In this document: piece by piece, positions 14,101 to 30,250 of the stretch
Position numbering within the stretch: the first letter of the stretch is position 1
Layout: every line of letters begins with the position of its first letter
NCBI RefSeq assembly: GCF_030936135.1
Contig: NC_082619.1
Span: 6,513,208-6,577,207, forward strand
DNA: 64,000 nt
DNA from: Gavia stellata
Taxonomy: Eukaryota > Chordata > Aves > Gaviiformes > Gaviidae
Direction of reading: 5' to 3'
The notes under the pieces: model-generated
What the model saw: only the letters and a program-made list of their open reading frames with translations
What the model was told of the DNA's origin: nothing
Database searches by the model: none
Translations under genes and position numbers: made by a program

Positions 14101-16725
14101 AAAAAAGAGCTAAAGCCACAGATTGCTGGCACCACTTCCACCAGCCTCATCGGTGGCCATCATCACACTGTTTAGTGATGCCTTGCAGAGATGGACTCTC
14201 CCCACGTCCCTTCTTCCCAAGCTCAAGCAGCCACGTCCATCCCATGCACAGATGCTCACCAACGTATTTCTCTCTATGGGTAGGAGAGTTTACCTGCGAC
14301 TCCTGCCTGTCCTTCTCCCAGCTCCAGATGTGGCAGCAAGGAGCGGTTATTACTCAGAAGAGGCAGATAAAGGGAGAAGCCACCACGGGGAGGTGGCCCT
14401 CAGACAGGATGTTTAGAGCCGAACATCCTGCGGGCCAGTTCAAGGCATGCTGAGTCAACCGGCTTTCACAACCTGGAACACCTCATGTCTGCTATTAAAC
14501 ACAAAAAAAACCCAGTGTCCTGGAGTTTGCCACAAAAATCAGGATGAGCAGCAAATTCCCGTTCCCATGGCAACCACGTGTATTCAATTATTATGTTGGG
14601 TTTTTTGGACGACTGGGGAAGGAGCCAAGAAAAGACAAGGCTGCGGTATCACCCGGCATGGCCAGGCTCTGCTGGAAGGGCTCTGAAGTCTCTGAACTGG
14701 GCTGCCAGGTACACAATAACCCTTTTAGGGGGGGTCTGACCTTATAAAAGGTGCCTGAAGGCAGGAGATTTTGGGCCAAGAGCTCCCAAACCAGAGCGGA
14801 GCCCTTCCGAGATCCATCTACCAGCCCACAGCAGCCAAGAGGAGGAGGAGGATGGCCCTCTCTCCCACAAAAGACGGGTTGGCAGGACACAGGAGCCTGT
14901 TCCCACTCCTTTTCACCTATCTAATACTCGATGCTGCCCAACACCAAGCATCCACAGACACAAGCCGCCACCAACCTGCCGCACGGCCGATGGCTGCACT
15001 CTCAGCCTTAGCACCTCGCCAGCTGCGTAGATGAGCAACACGAGCGCCTCAAGGCAAATAAATACCACGGGCCGCCCCAGTGTCCCCATCTCCTTCCAAA
15101 GCACCGAGTTGATGGTGCAGAAACACTCAGCACCGCACTCAGGAGCGCCATCCGAGCCTCCGAGGACTGCTGACAACCACTCAGTGCATTCCCAACCCGG
15201 TATTTCTCCAGGTTGCAACCACACGTACCTAACTCCTCGTGCAACCAAAAAAAACCCAGCTGGGCTGCAGGATGAGCCATGCCCAGCCCTGCCAAGAGCC
15301 ACACACATGAGCCCGCGCCCCAGGGAAGCCCCAAGGCTGGAACAGCACGGAAGCAAACCAGCCTGCACAACCCTCCCCAAGGCAATGGGCTGTTCTCCAG
15401 CACAGCCCTAAAAGCCACCAAGCCATAGCCAGGAGCTCTTTTATACCCATTATCTCCGTATCAGCGGTAGCAAGTAGGAGGAAGGAGGGAAAACAAGAAG
15501 CTGGTGGTGGTGGCACGCAGCCGTGCCGTACGCCCATCGCTGCTCACCTCCAACGGTGCTCGGGGAGCAGGACGCATCGCAGAAGGCTGAGCACACACGC
15601 AAAAGGGTCCTGTAACGTCAGGGAAGCCCACGGCAGCAGAGGGGCTCCCATAAACACAGGCAGCTAAAGCTTCAGGGCCTTCCTACCACGTTAAGCCCAA
15701 GCACAGAGAGAAATGCAACCCCCATAGGCGCTCTCCCTTACAGACCTACCCCTAAAAATAATACTGCAGGAAAAGTATACCTTACTTGCTGGAAAAAGAG
15801 CAGCGGCACTGTCAGGGACCTCCTCGCAGCTCAGATTTCCTTTCTGCAGCCGCACAGCTCGACAAACCACTACCCCAAAAGGCAGCTTCGCACAAAACCG
15901 CTTCCCAAGCAGGACGAGTCAAGTCCTTGGAGAAAGTGGGAAAACACAAGCTGGGAGGGCAGCAGCTGGAGGGAGAGGGGAGGGAACGAGGTCCAGCTGA
16001 AAAGGATCAGCTCAGAGGCTGAAGGTGCCTTTTTCCACGGAGTTTAAAGGGCCGGCAAAGAGGAAAGCCCATAGAGAAAGGTTTCTATGAAGAGGGCAAC
16101 TCCTATTAAAGCACCTATCAGCCAGACAGGGGAAAAAGCGGTAGGCACACAAAACGGTTGAGGAAAGGGGGTTTCTCACCTTTTACACCATCCCCACGAT
16201 AAAACCAAGGACGAAACTGTGACAAGTGGTTGGGAACAACAGCCCAATGGGGGGGTACCCAGAGAAAGGATGGCAACACCCCCCCCCGGATCACAGAGCG
16301 GGTCGCTCACACCCCGTGCGTGCTAAAATCACTGCCGGCACAAATGGATGCAACTCCATTACCGATCCTTAGCTGCAAACCGCTGAGGCGTGGAGGAGTA
16401 TTATGGGATTGTACCAGCACACGTCTGCCCTCCTCTTCCTCCCGGGGAGAGACTGGGGGAGGCAGATCTGTGTCCGATCCGCTCCAGCCGCTCTAATGTT
16501 CTCAAGCTAAACCCCAAACTGAATTTGATTTTTTTTTTTTCTTCTTTTTCTTTTTTCTCGGCTGTAACTGCAACATCCTCTCCCTGAAGGTTCATCATCG
16601 GCCTCAGTGCTAATGAAAAAATGCGATAATGTTTGCCTACTTCCTGGGGGTGGTGGGAGGCACAATCTAATTAAAGGTTTGCCAGCAGCTCGAGCGCTGC
16701 AGATGGATGGTTGTTCGGGAAGTGC

Positions 16726-16731
<6 letters not shown>

Positions 16732-16756
<25 letters not shown>
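16732..16756. repeat. (TTA)n microsatellite
   Basis: Eight perfect TTA units plus one T in the region between the two TMEM45 genes. Confidence 0.95.
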
Positions 16757-18907
16757 GACGAATGCTAACACCGGCTTTCATAAACAGGCAACAGAGGAGG
16801 TGAGGCAGGTGGTAGAAGCATGGGCAGGGCTTGTTCTGCTGCCTACACCATCATTTCAGCCTTACATAAAGGTGGCGGTGAAGGGTGGCAGCGGTAGATG
16901 CTATCTCTGCCCGAGAAATGAGCGGCTCGTGGACGGGCTGTGCTAGGGCTCTTGACGAAGGACTTGTCTTTCTAGCTGGAGGAAGAGCCAGCCGCCAAGA
17001 TATTTGGCTGCTGGGGGGGGTGTTGCCCAGGTTCCCTCGTAAGAGGAGGTTAGATATCACCGTCGGGAGCATCAGCAGCTCCTTCCTGCCTTGGATGAGC
17101 CGGTCACTTATTTCAGGAACACCAGCAGCCCCCACCCTTGATCAACACCATCCAACAACATCAGGCTGCAGTTACACAAGACAAAAACCACCCCGGAGAC
17201 ATCGCCCAGGGCATTGCAGTCCTTTAAAAGCCAGCTGTGGATAAGGCTCAAATACAGCCCAGGTCCGCTGCAGCTGTACGGCCAATGGGTCCGGTACAAA
17301 GTTTCAAGCCGCTAGCTGATAATTCAATTTATATGGTGAAAAACATAATCCAGGCTTAGTGGTTGATATTAAGGTTGTGTTAAAAGCAATACTCTGTTTA
17401 GGACTGTCCTGGTATATCTATCACGTAAGAAATAAAGGTGAGGATGGCTCATGATCGCACCTCACTATGTAATAAACCATCTCTGGACCACTCAGCGTGC
17501 ACCCAGCAGCCTTCGTGCCCTTGTTTGGGTACCTAAGCTGTTTGCAAATGTGGTTTTTAGCTAAAACAAAAATCCTTAATTCTCATCCAGAAATGAATAC
17601 CACCCGTATTTTCTTTCATAATCACAGGCTATATCTCTCCTCCTTTCCTGACCTTCATACCTCGGGAAAGAATGTGCTCCAGAGTTGGAAAACAAATTAG
17701 CGAGCGCTCTATTGACAGTCCTGGGATGTTTGTAGGAGCGGGGAGTTAATGAGGCAGACAGAAACTATTCCAGACACCGGGTGCGACAGAGGGGAAAAGT
17801 GTTTTGTGGCCACGATGTGACAAGGGACAAAGAAAACCTCGAGGTGAAAGGAGATGGTGACTTGATTAAGGGCAGCAAAGAGAGCCGTAAAAAATTAAAT
17901 CAACCCTCTCCCACCTTCAAAAGCAAGGAGTGCTTTTAAAAACCAAGGTCAGCTTTAATCTGCGTGCCCTCGGATGGCAATGACCTCGGACTTTTGGGGG
18001 TGGCAAGGAGAAGGGTGGCTGCAAGGTGACTGCAACCTCAGCCAGCCTGGAGCGTGTTCCTGCACCTCCAGCCCCAGCTTTGCCACTGCTGCTGCCCTCG
18101 TGTGGCTCTTTAATGGGAATAGGGATGTTTGGTCTGTTTGCTAAAAGAAAATAATTCAGAGCAGACCACAAATAATTCCGAGCACCACGCAAGGCCTTTT
18201 TGCTGTTCAATTAAGCTGATTTCTGTCCTGCAGCACTCGGGGTAACTCGGTTTGTCACCTTGCAAACAGGGTTTTCTCTGTGCATTAGGAAAACGCTCTC
18301 CCCGGGTTGCGTCTCATCGTAGCAGCAAGAGGAATTTGTGCAGTTTAGAAAAGCTGTTCCACTCGTCAGAAAAAAAAAAAGTACCTGCAAAATGCTCGTC
18401 GTGTTCAGCGCTTACAACTCATGAGACTTAATTGCACGGCGTTTATCAGATGGATTTAGGGAGATGCGGTACTCCGCTGCTTAATTCTCTTCACACCGAG
18501 CCTGTTTGCACCTCCCGATATCCAGCCCTGCAAAATAAACCGGCTCCGCGGTGGAAATATAGGAAAGCTGGCATTCGAGGAAAGCTGGTTAGTCTTTATA
18601 GCGCTGTTAATAAGCAATAAAGCCCAGGCTGTAGCCCCCTTAGTCTGCAACAGGCTCTTTGCACAAGGGGAACGGGTGTTAAAAGACGAGCTTTGCCTTC
18701 CCTGGGTGTGCACACACAGTCGCAGACGCTTGGACCCGCCAGCAGCTGCTTTTCTGTTCAGTCATGAGCATGAAGGCAAAAATCAGCTGCCATCCATCGC
18801 CCTCCCCGTTACGCAGCAGCGAGAAGACTCCAGTGCAGAGCATCCTTCCAGCCCCAGGGTTTGAGACATGAACAGTTGCAGTTCAGCTTGCGCTGGTGTT
18901 TATTTTT

Positions 18908-18935
18908 TTATATATATATGTGTATATATATTTTT
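18908..18935. repeat. (TA)n low-complexity tract
   Basis: TATATATATGTGTATATATA followed by a T run, immediately beyond the candidate 3' end of TMEM45B. Confidence 0.85.
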
Positions 18936-19243
18936 AATCCTCGTACTCACTACAGGCACATTTTCCTCCTACCTAGGAGGTGACATTTCCAGTCACTTTT
19001 TTTCAAGAAATTAGCTGGCAAAGGCAGGCTAAAAACTAAATGTGTGCCTGTTTCATCCCACTTTCTAAGCTGAGGGGTTTATTTGCAATGGAAAACTGGG
19101 ATGGTTTATGAATCCCCGCTGCTTAGCCATGTATCTTACAGCCCTTCAGGCTTTACAGGTCTGAGGGATGGATTTGTCTAAGCTATTATTACACACTATA
19201 ATTTATCAGACTTAAATTTAAGGATATCAGCTCAGTGAGGATT

Positions 19244-19260
19244 TTTATTTCACATTTATT
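19244..19260 (-). terminator. Candidate double poly(A) signal of TMEM45B
   Basis: Two AATAAA hexamers on the minus strand (19260-19255 and 19249-19244) lie 548-564 bases beyond the TMEM45B stop at 19808. Further hexamers occur at 19083-19078 and 18904-18899, so the used site is uncertain. Confidence 0.4.
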
Positions 19261-19807
19261 CACACTTTCAGCCTTTAAGTGAACATGAAACCTATTAACA
19301 AAACCCCCCTTTAGTTCAAGGCTTCGGTAATAAAATTTGTATTATGTACAATCAAGCCACGATGCTGCAAATTTGACATAATCTCGCATTTAACGCTCTT
19401 TTACTCTTCTTCCTTGGGATGATGCCTTGGTCCAGAGGTACGTGACCTCAGCTCGGAGGTTTCCCTGACTGCAATCGCGGCAGGTCAAAGCCTGGCTGGG
19501 CAAAGGATACTGTCCATCACTATGGGAACACCCACGGGAACCCATAGGACGAAGTGACCTCGTCACATTGAATTTCTGCACTTAATTTTGTTGCTAAAAA
19601 CCACTGCAAACAGTGCTCATTTCAGAGGTGGCGATATGTGGGTACGGACGGAGGGCAGCTACCACCCATGCGCTCAATGTGCTTCCCAATAGCAGAACGG
19701 TGGCACCTCTCTTTGCTCTTCCAAAACATAAATATTTCATTCAATTATTTTTTTTTCTTCTAGAAAATGGATTTTTCACATATTTGGAGAAGGAGATTGT
19801 GCCCTCT

Positions 19808-23819
<4,012 letters not shown>

Positions 23820-23837
23820 CCCGAAAACGTCCTCCGA

Positions 23838-26800
23838 CTACAAGGCAAAGAAAAACAATGGCATTATACAACTTACACCAGTGATTTGACATAACACTGG
23901 AGAAAATGGGATTTCCCTTTCAGGGAGGACTGGAAAAGGCTTGACCAGGCACATGGGAATAGGAAAGAGCACTGGGAAACCCTCCAAGGGTGAGAGGTGG
24001 GAAAATCTGGGACTTCTCTGAGACCTTTGCCCCAAGATTAGGAAATGTCCAAAAAAGCCGGAGCCCAGACCAGTTTAGCAGAGGCCTCACACCTGCTGCA
24101 ATCTGAGACACATCCCAGCCCGAACCTTGCATCCCCAGGATCCCTCCCAGCAGTAGCTCCTGCTTTTCCTACCCTTCTGCAGGTATGAGCGAGAGCATCC
24201 ACTGCAGACCAGGGCAGGGTGGGCTTTTTGGGGCCAGGCAGGAGAGATAATACACAGGGAAAACAGTAAGGTCTAGGGGTAAACATCAGTGGGTTTCTTT
24301 AGCTCCTTGACCAGCCACAGAAGTGGTGTGCTATGTCCAAAATTTTTTAAATACCTGGAATTTTTTCAGCCCCTGGAGGGGGGAAAAAAAACCACCTCGC
24401 ATCTATTTCGCAAAGCCAAAGCATTTTGTTAAAAATGTAGTTTCAAAAATACCCCAAAAACTGCTGGAAACAAAACATTTTGGTTCTGGGCAAAGAAACC
24501 AACTCGCTCCCTGCATCACCGCCTCCTCCCACCCCTTCTTCTCTCTCCGGAGCATCACTAAGCCGGATTTGCGCCGCGCAGAGCCCGGGGATCCCAGCCG
24601 AGCTGCTAGAGTCTCTGTGCCCCTTTGTGCCGGAGCGCACACATGGACGGTTAGTAGGAGAGCCGGGGGGACCCGTTTCCTAGGAGAATTACAGCAATTA
24701 AAGCCCAGCCGGCTCCTGTTTGCCATTTGCTGGTTTGCTTAATTAGGTGGAGAAACGATTAGCTCTTTGATGTGGGCTTGAGCATATGTTCGGGGGACTG
24801 CCTTCGTCGGTTGTGTCAGGCTGGTCAATTAGGATTTTTTTAATTGATAGCAAAGGCTGCGCCGCCGGCGCCCAGGACTTGCTCCTCCGTTCTGCAACGC
24901 TCCTCTCCGTGCCGAGCTGCGCTTCACAATGGGCAGAAACCAGCTCTCTCCTGCCGTGGATGCCGCCCATCCACACAGCAAGGGGCTGCGTAGTTTGGCG
25001 CTGGACCTGACCTCCCCATCCCAGATGCCCGCGACCCGGTTATCCTTAAACCGCCTTCCCCAGATGCATTTTGGGCTTCAGTCCCCACTCGCTGGAAATA
25101 TAAACCAAAAAATGCTCTTATTCTGCTGTTGCCTGCCTTCTGCATAAAGGATAATTTGGGCGTGAGGTTGAACGTGGCTTGCTGCTGCCAGCCTTTGAGA
25201 GGGGAGAGCGGTTGCTTTGGCTTTATTAATACCTGATTTCAGGTCGGTTTGTCCCAGGGACACCTTGTTTTGCCCCGTGAAGTCCATGCCCCCGGAGCTT
25301 GGCTGTGTGCAGATACCATCTCCCAGAGGCGGCTGTCCCGGGGCAGGAAAATCCGCCGGGTTAGATCAGACCTGCTAAAGCCCTGTAGCCGCCCTGCCCG
25401 ATTTGAACTGGTTTAACCAAACCAGCTAATCCAACACCTCGAAGTAAGCAAACATTGCCTCCTCGGGCAAACACCACCCCGGTGCGTGCAGCTACATGCA
25501 GCAAGGCTGACGTCCTTGCAGCTTACACCGGGTTGGTCCCGCAGTTCCTGCCTTCACCAGATACCTGTGAGCTATCGCGGTGGGTTTCACGCAAACGAAT
25601 TTAGGAGGGGATTTAATCCCAGGGTGGAAAAGCTGTGCGTGGAAATATTTTCTACCACGTTGGTGAGCAGCTTTGCAGGCAGCTGTTAGCAGCACTGCAA
25701 GGCTCTGCCTTATTTCATGACTTAAAAGGAGAGATTTATTGACAGTGGGTGCATTGGGTAATTAAACACAAACCCAAAGCAAGACGCCGTTTACCAGCAA
25801 CGCTAGCACAGTCCAGTGGCTTAATACAATAGTCCTTTGAAAGAGACAACCAGGGAATCAGAGCATCCACCTGTATCCCTCTCATTAAGGGAGCAGCATA
25901 CCTGAGCCAGGGAGATGGCTGAGAAATCTGCATTTTCTGGGTGATCAGCGAACCCCATCGCATACACGTGAGGGTATAATACCAGGATAACGACTGAGCA
26001 CAGAACTAAACCGATCCTGGAATACCACAACAAGAAGCACTGCAGCCATATCGTGCCATACTAATGCTATAACACTACCACAGCAATATATAATCACATA
26101 TATAACTCCATGACCTAGCTCCAACAGTTACATTTTAAAGGCAGACGGTTAATGGGACCTGATGGTTTCCCACATGAGAGCGATGCAGTCAAAATGGGAT
26201 GACCTAAAGGGTACACTGATCAATCAAAGCGGGGAAACTTAAAGGTCACTTAAATGGAGTACGTGCAACCTGGCTGGCCAGCACGTCCACCTTACAGCGC
26301 TTACGTGAGACAGGGTGAGCTCGGCAGGGCGACGGGGACTGTTTCAGGGTTGCTGCCGTCCGTACCTGCCCGATCGCTCGCTAGCAGGAAGCAGGGCGGC
26401 TTATCGGGGACGCATGACCAGCGAAACTATTTCTCCTGCTTCTCTTCCTCCTCTGAAAACATGCAAGAGGTGAGCACGGGGAGGGGGGGGGGGGAAACCA
26501 ATTATGTTTTCAACTGTGAGCGCCCTGGAGCAAACAGCTCTTGTTTATCCCCAGAGCTCCAAATGCAGCGAGACTTTGCCTGCAATCAACCACACTGGGG
26601 AAAAGAAAAAGCTGACGGTCCAGCTGACGTTGGGGTTGGCAGCAACAACTGTTGTTACAGGGCATCCCTGCAAAGCATGACTTTGCCCCGATCCCTCGCC
26701 GTCTAACCTGCATGTTCGATAACGCACCCGCGTCCCTTGTAATTAACGCACTTTGCCCCCTGTTTATTACAATGCCATGCGCAGCGCCCGGCTTAATGAT

Positions 26801-29800
26801 TTACTGTTTCATCTGCTCTTATCCCCTCCCAAAGGAGCTGGTTTCTTCTTGGTTTATAGCTAATGCACCCGACCACCCCGGGAGGCATCCGGAGGATGGC
26901 GAGGAGCCCGACCAGGCTTTCGCCTCCTCCTCTCGCCCTACCATGGCAGGCACAGATAATCTCTTTTCAGCCAAACCCTGGGCCCTTTGAGTTTTCCAAA
27001 GGTCTCGTTTGCTTTACCGAGGTGTTTTTTTGCAGAGGTTTTATCAGTGCTTCGATAACATCTCGGTCAGAGCATCACTTCCATTTTCCCCAGCTTAGAA
27101 ATTACGGTCTAAAGTTCGCCGTTGGGAGCAGGTCGCAGCCATCACCCCTGCAATTAACTTTGCCCTTCGACCTCTGCAAATCAGGCAGTTCAGACACACC
27201 AGAGCTGGTTTGCTCGCCGTGGGACCTGCCGCCTGGCTCTCGGAGCGTCTGCGGGTGACGGGGACGGTCCCCGGGGAAAGGCTGACTCAGCGAAGAAGAG
27301 AAATGTCTTGGCTTGCAAAAACAACAAATAAAAGGCTGAGCTCAGGCTGAGCTGGGGAATGCCACCGAGGCGCGTATCTGGAAATAACGAAGCTATTTCC
27401 AACCCTTTTTGAGGTGGTTTGGGTCTCCTCGTGCTGAATCCGAGACAGCAGGAGAGCATCAAACCCAGACCTACGGACTGACAGCAGCTGAGGTGCGTCA
27501 TCCAAAAACGCATCCTCCATCAGCCCATCTCCAACCCTCCCGCTCTCCCTGTGCATCACATCTCCCTCTGAACACCGCATCACCAACCCCACAGCCCAAA
27601 CACCCCTCCAGGGATTAAAAAAGGCTGGGAGGGAAGGCAGCGTGCTCCAGCAACGGGGCGACTGGAGGAGAAGACACAGAAGTGAGATAACTGCACCTTT
27701 GCGGACAGAAAGATGGCAAAGGAGACATCCAAGAGATGTCAGAAGAAGCATCTCCTACAAATACAAGCTCTCCTGTTGCCCGCTGCCTGCCTGCACTGCC
27801 TCACTCCATTACCAGCACTGTCTTACTTGTCTGTAGAGGCACTTCTAATCATAGCAGCACTTCCATTAGCTCCCCTAGGAGTTGGATCCCTAATGCATTA
27901 ATGTCAGACTAAAACCCCACTCTGAACCATTTCAGCCCATTATCGCCGGTTTTTCTTCCATCTCTGCCTCCATCTGCACCGGGGAGCGTTAATGGTGACA
28001 CCGAGCAATCATGTTATTTGTTACTAATACTCGCGAGCACAGCTGTGTCTGCAAAACCAGGACAGCAACTTTTCTGCCTCTAAAGGATCCTTAGGGGTTT
28101 CAGGCTTAGGTTAAAAATTATCATCTTCACTGGAACCTATTAGGCTCAATTGCCGGGCAATATCTGAAGGACCCTCAGGTGCTGCAGGAGCTTGTACAGT
28201 GGCTGCTGACGGACAGACGCGATAGACTGAGCTAATCCAAAAAGGAAGGCCCTCTGCAATGGGAAAATTCAACGTGGAAGCTCAAACTGGGATGAAAGCT
28301 TCAAATTCGGGATGCTGGACCTGAGGTCTATTGAAGAGACACAATGGACCCACCTGAAAAGAGACACTGGGGGAGAGAGAGACCGAAATGCTGGTGATGG
28401 GGAGGTTATATTGCTCTCTGCCTGCTCCCGCTCTTCCTTATTCTGCCTCTTTTTGCCTTCTGTTTTATGTCTCTCCATCCTTGCGCTAAGCCCCGCCGTC
28501 AGGGAAGCAGCAAGAAGCAGCTCCGAGTTACAGCCCAGCAGAGAAAACTGAGAAATAAAACAAATTAGCCAAAGCCATCTTAATTACAGGGGCTCTGAGC
28601 GGGTGCTTCGTCATCTTTTCGCTTCTCTTTACAACCTGTGTTTGTTTATTTGTGGCTTTAAGGCAATGAGGTCTGACTTTAAAAATGATCTGTTTTGGGA
28701 AATGCGCGTTACCATCTTAGAAGCCATTTTTCTTCGCCTCTGCATGATGCCCAAGAGATTAAAATGCTTTCTAAAGGCAGTGGTTGCCTTTGGACTCGGC
28801 GAGCCGAGGTCTGTGCACCAAACTGCCTCCCCAGCTCTGCGCGATGGTGGAATAGTCCTGACTCCACCAACCCCTATTACCTCGCACTACCGGCACAAAA
28901 GTGACGCAAAACCCGCATTAACGCCACCAGCAATGCCGCAAAAATGGGTATTTTCCGAAGACAAGACGATTGCTCATCCTAAAATTGTCCTGATTGCCCC
29001 TCAACATGAGGCTAAGCGCTCCTCCCAGCTGCCTTTGATATCCCTCAAAGAAAACTCTCAAAGACAAGCTACTGAAGAAACCGTTTCCATTGCAATATAT
29101 CCCAGATATATCCAGGTATTCACCTTAAACGTATACACCTAAGCCTGTTGAGTAACGCAAATGCACCTCCATTTCTTAGACAGCTGTGGCTGCCCCACAC
29201 AAACCTCTGCAAGCGCCCTGTGCCTTGGGGATTGTCCCCTCTGCTGCAAAAGTGAGATGTCATTAGTTTTTTGATGACAGGCTGGTAGGAAGAAGGAAGA
29301 AACCCTTCCCCAGCAGTGCGCCGCTAAGGGAGACACACCATCCCGTGAGCAGGGCAGTCCCTGGGGCTCTGGTTTTCCTCCTAATCTGCACATTTTTGGG
29401 CACTGAAAGAGACTTTTTGGGGTAATTCTGCGGGGAGGGGAGGGTGGGGAGAGACTTTTCGGTTCAGCGCGCGCAGCAGCGATTTCGGTCTAGCTGGTAG
29501 GCAGAGCTTTTTGGTTTAATTTGGCGGGGAGCAGAGCAGGGAGCTGGCGAGGGCTTCTTGCAGGTGGCCCAACAAGGGGCTCAGGGGGTTTGGGGGGGGA
29601 CCGCTTGTCCTCAGGCTGCCCCGCTCTCACCTCTGCCAGCCTTCAGGTCCCACCTATTGTGTTTATTTTTCAACTTCCTCCTCGGAAAGCCCCATCGCAT
29701 CCCACCGCCGCAGCCCAGTCTGGCAGGGACAGCAGCAAACCCTCCTCCGCCCCATCCCACCGGGACCCCAGGACACCCCGGTGGGTTGAGGAAGGCAGAG

Positions 29801-30100
29801 CCCACCACCCCCAGTTTGCCCCCCACCCCCCCAGTTTGCTTTCCCAAGGGGACTGGGTCCAGGCTCGCCCACCCCAACCCCTCTCCTCCATTCCTATGGG
29901 ACTGATTCAGATGCCAAATTTAGGGGTCCTCCATCCCTTCCCACCCAAAGGGTGGGCAGAGGGGGTCCCTTCCCCTCCCAGCTTTGGGGAGGGGGTTGTG
30001 TGTGAGTCCCACGCCTCGGAGTGACTTTCCCCCACCTTCCCCAGCCCCTTCCCAACACGAAGCCCCCTCCCCACACCGGCCCAGGCCAGCGGGACCTTAC
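23838..30100. other. Putative long 5' intron of TMEM45B
   Basis: This lies between the acceptor of coding exon 1 and the candidate first exon at 30.1 kb. There are no recent repeats. It contains AT-rich, TAATTA-bearing blocks (24.69-24.88 and 26.70-26.86 kb) that look like possible regulatory elements. The open frame at 28603-29142 plus (179 codons from a GTG) has no recognisable domain. Confidence 0.4.
26483..26494. repeat. Poly(G) run (12)
   Basis: G12 within the putative long 5' intron of TMEM45B. It is prone to assembly length error. Confidence 0.85.
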
Positions 30101-30250
30101 CTGTCCCGGCGATCCCACTGCCGTACCTGCGCCCAGGTGAGCCGGGCTCCTCCCTGCCTGCGGCACCTGCCTCCTCCCTGCCTGCCCTGCTGCTCCCAGC
30201 CTCTCCCAAACCCCGGCCGGAGGGGAGAGATGGCCCAGGACACACAAAAT
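30101..30250 (-). promoter_or_regulatory. Candidate TMEM45B 5' non-coding exon and GC-rich promoter
   Basis: A strong minus-strand donor (GGGACAG|GTAAGG, GT at 30100-30099) closes a GC-rich, CpG-containing segment about 6.3 kb upstream of the first coding exon, which itself begins with an acceptor and so requires an upstream exon. The surrounding GC-rich block runs from about 29450 to 30500. The transcription start cannot be fixed from sequence, so the right-hand limit given is arbitrary. Other 5' exons are possible. Confidence 0.35.

Larger units (their letters stand above)
10963..19230. other. Region between the two TMEM45 genes
   Basis: Because the first coding exon of the TMEM45B-like gene begins with an acceptor (exon start 10962), its 5' non-coding exon and promoter must lie upstream, probably here. 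Minus-strand donor-like sites include GGAG|GTGAGC (exon end 15548) and AAAG|GTGAGA near 16180; neither can be chosen from sequence alone. The rest is GC-moderate DNA with microsatellites and no recognised gene or recent transposon. Confidence 0.5.

Noticed and set aside
27771..27901. Possible mitochondrial-derived insertion
   Set aside because: A few CTAATCATAGCAGCACTTCC-like words looked suggestive, but there is no extended match to a mitochondrial gene.
28603..29142. 179-codon plus-strand open frame
   Set aside because: It starts at GTG, has no recognisable domain, and its low-complexity composition does not look like a protein under selection.
29521..30024. Proline-rich 167-codon plus-strand frame
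   Set aside because: Derived from C-rich low-complexity DNA; overlapping frames in several phases are also open.
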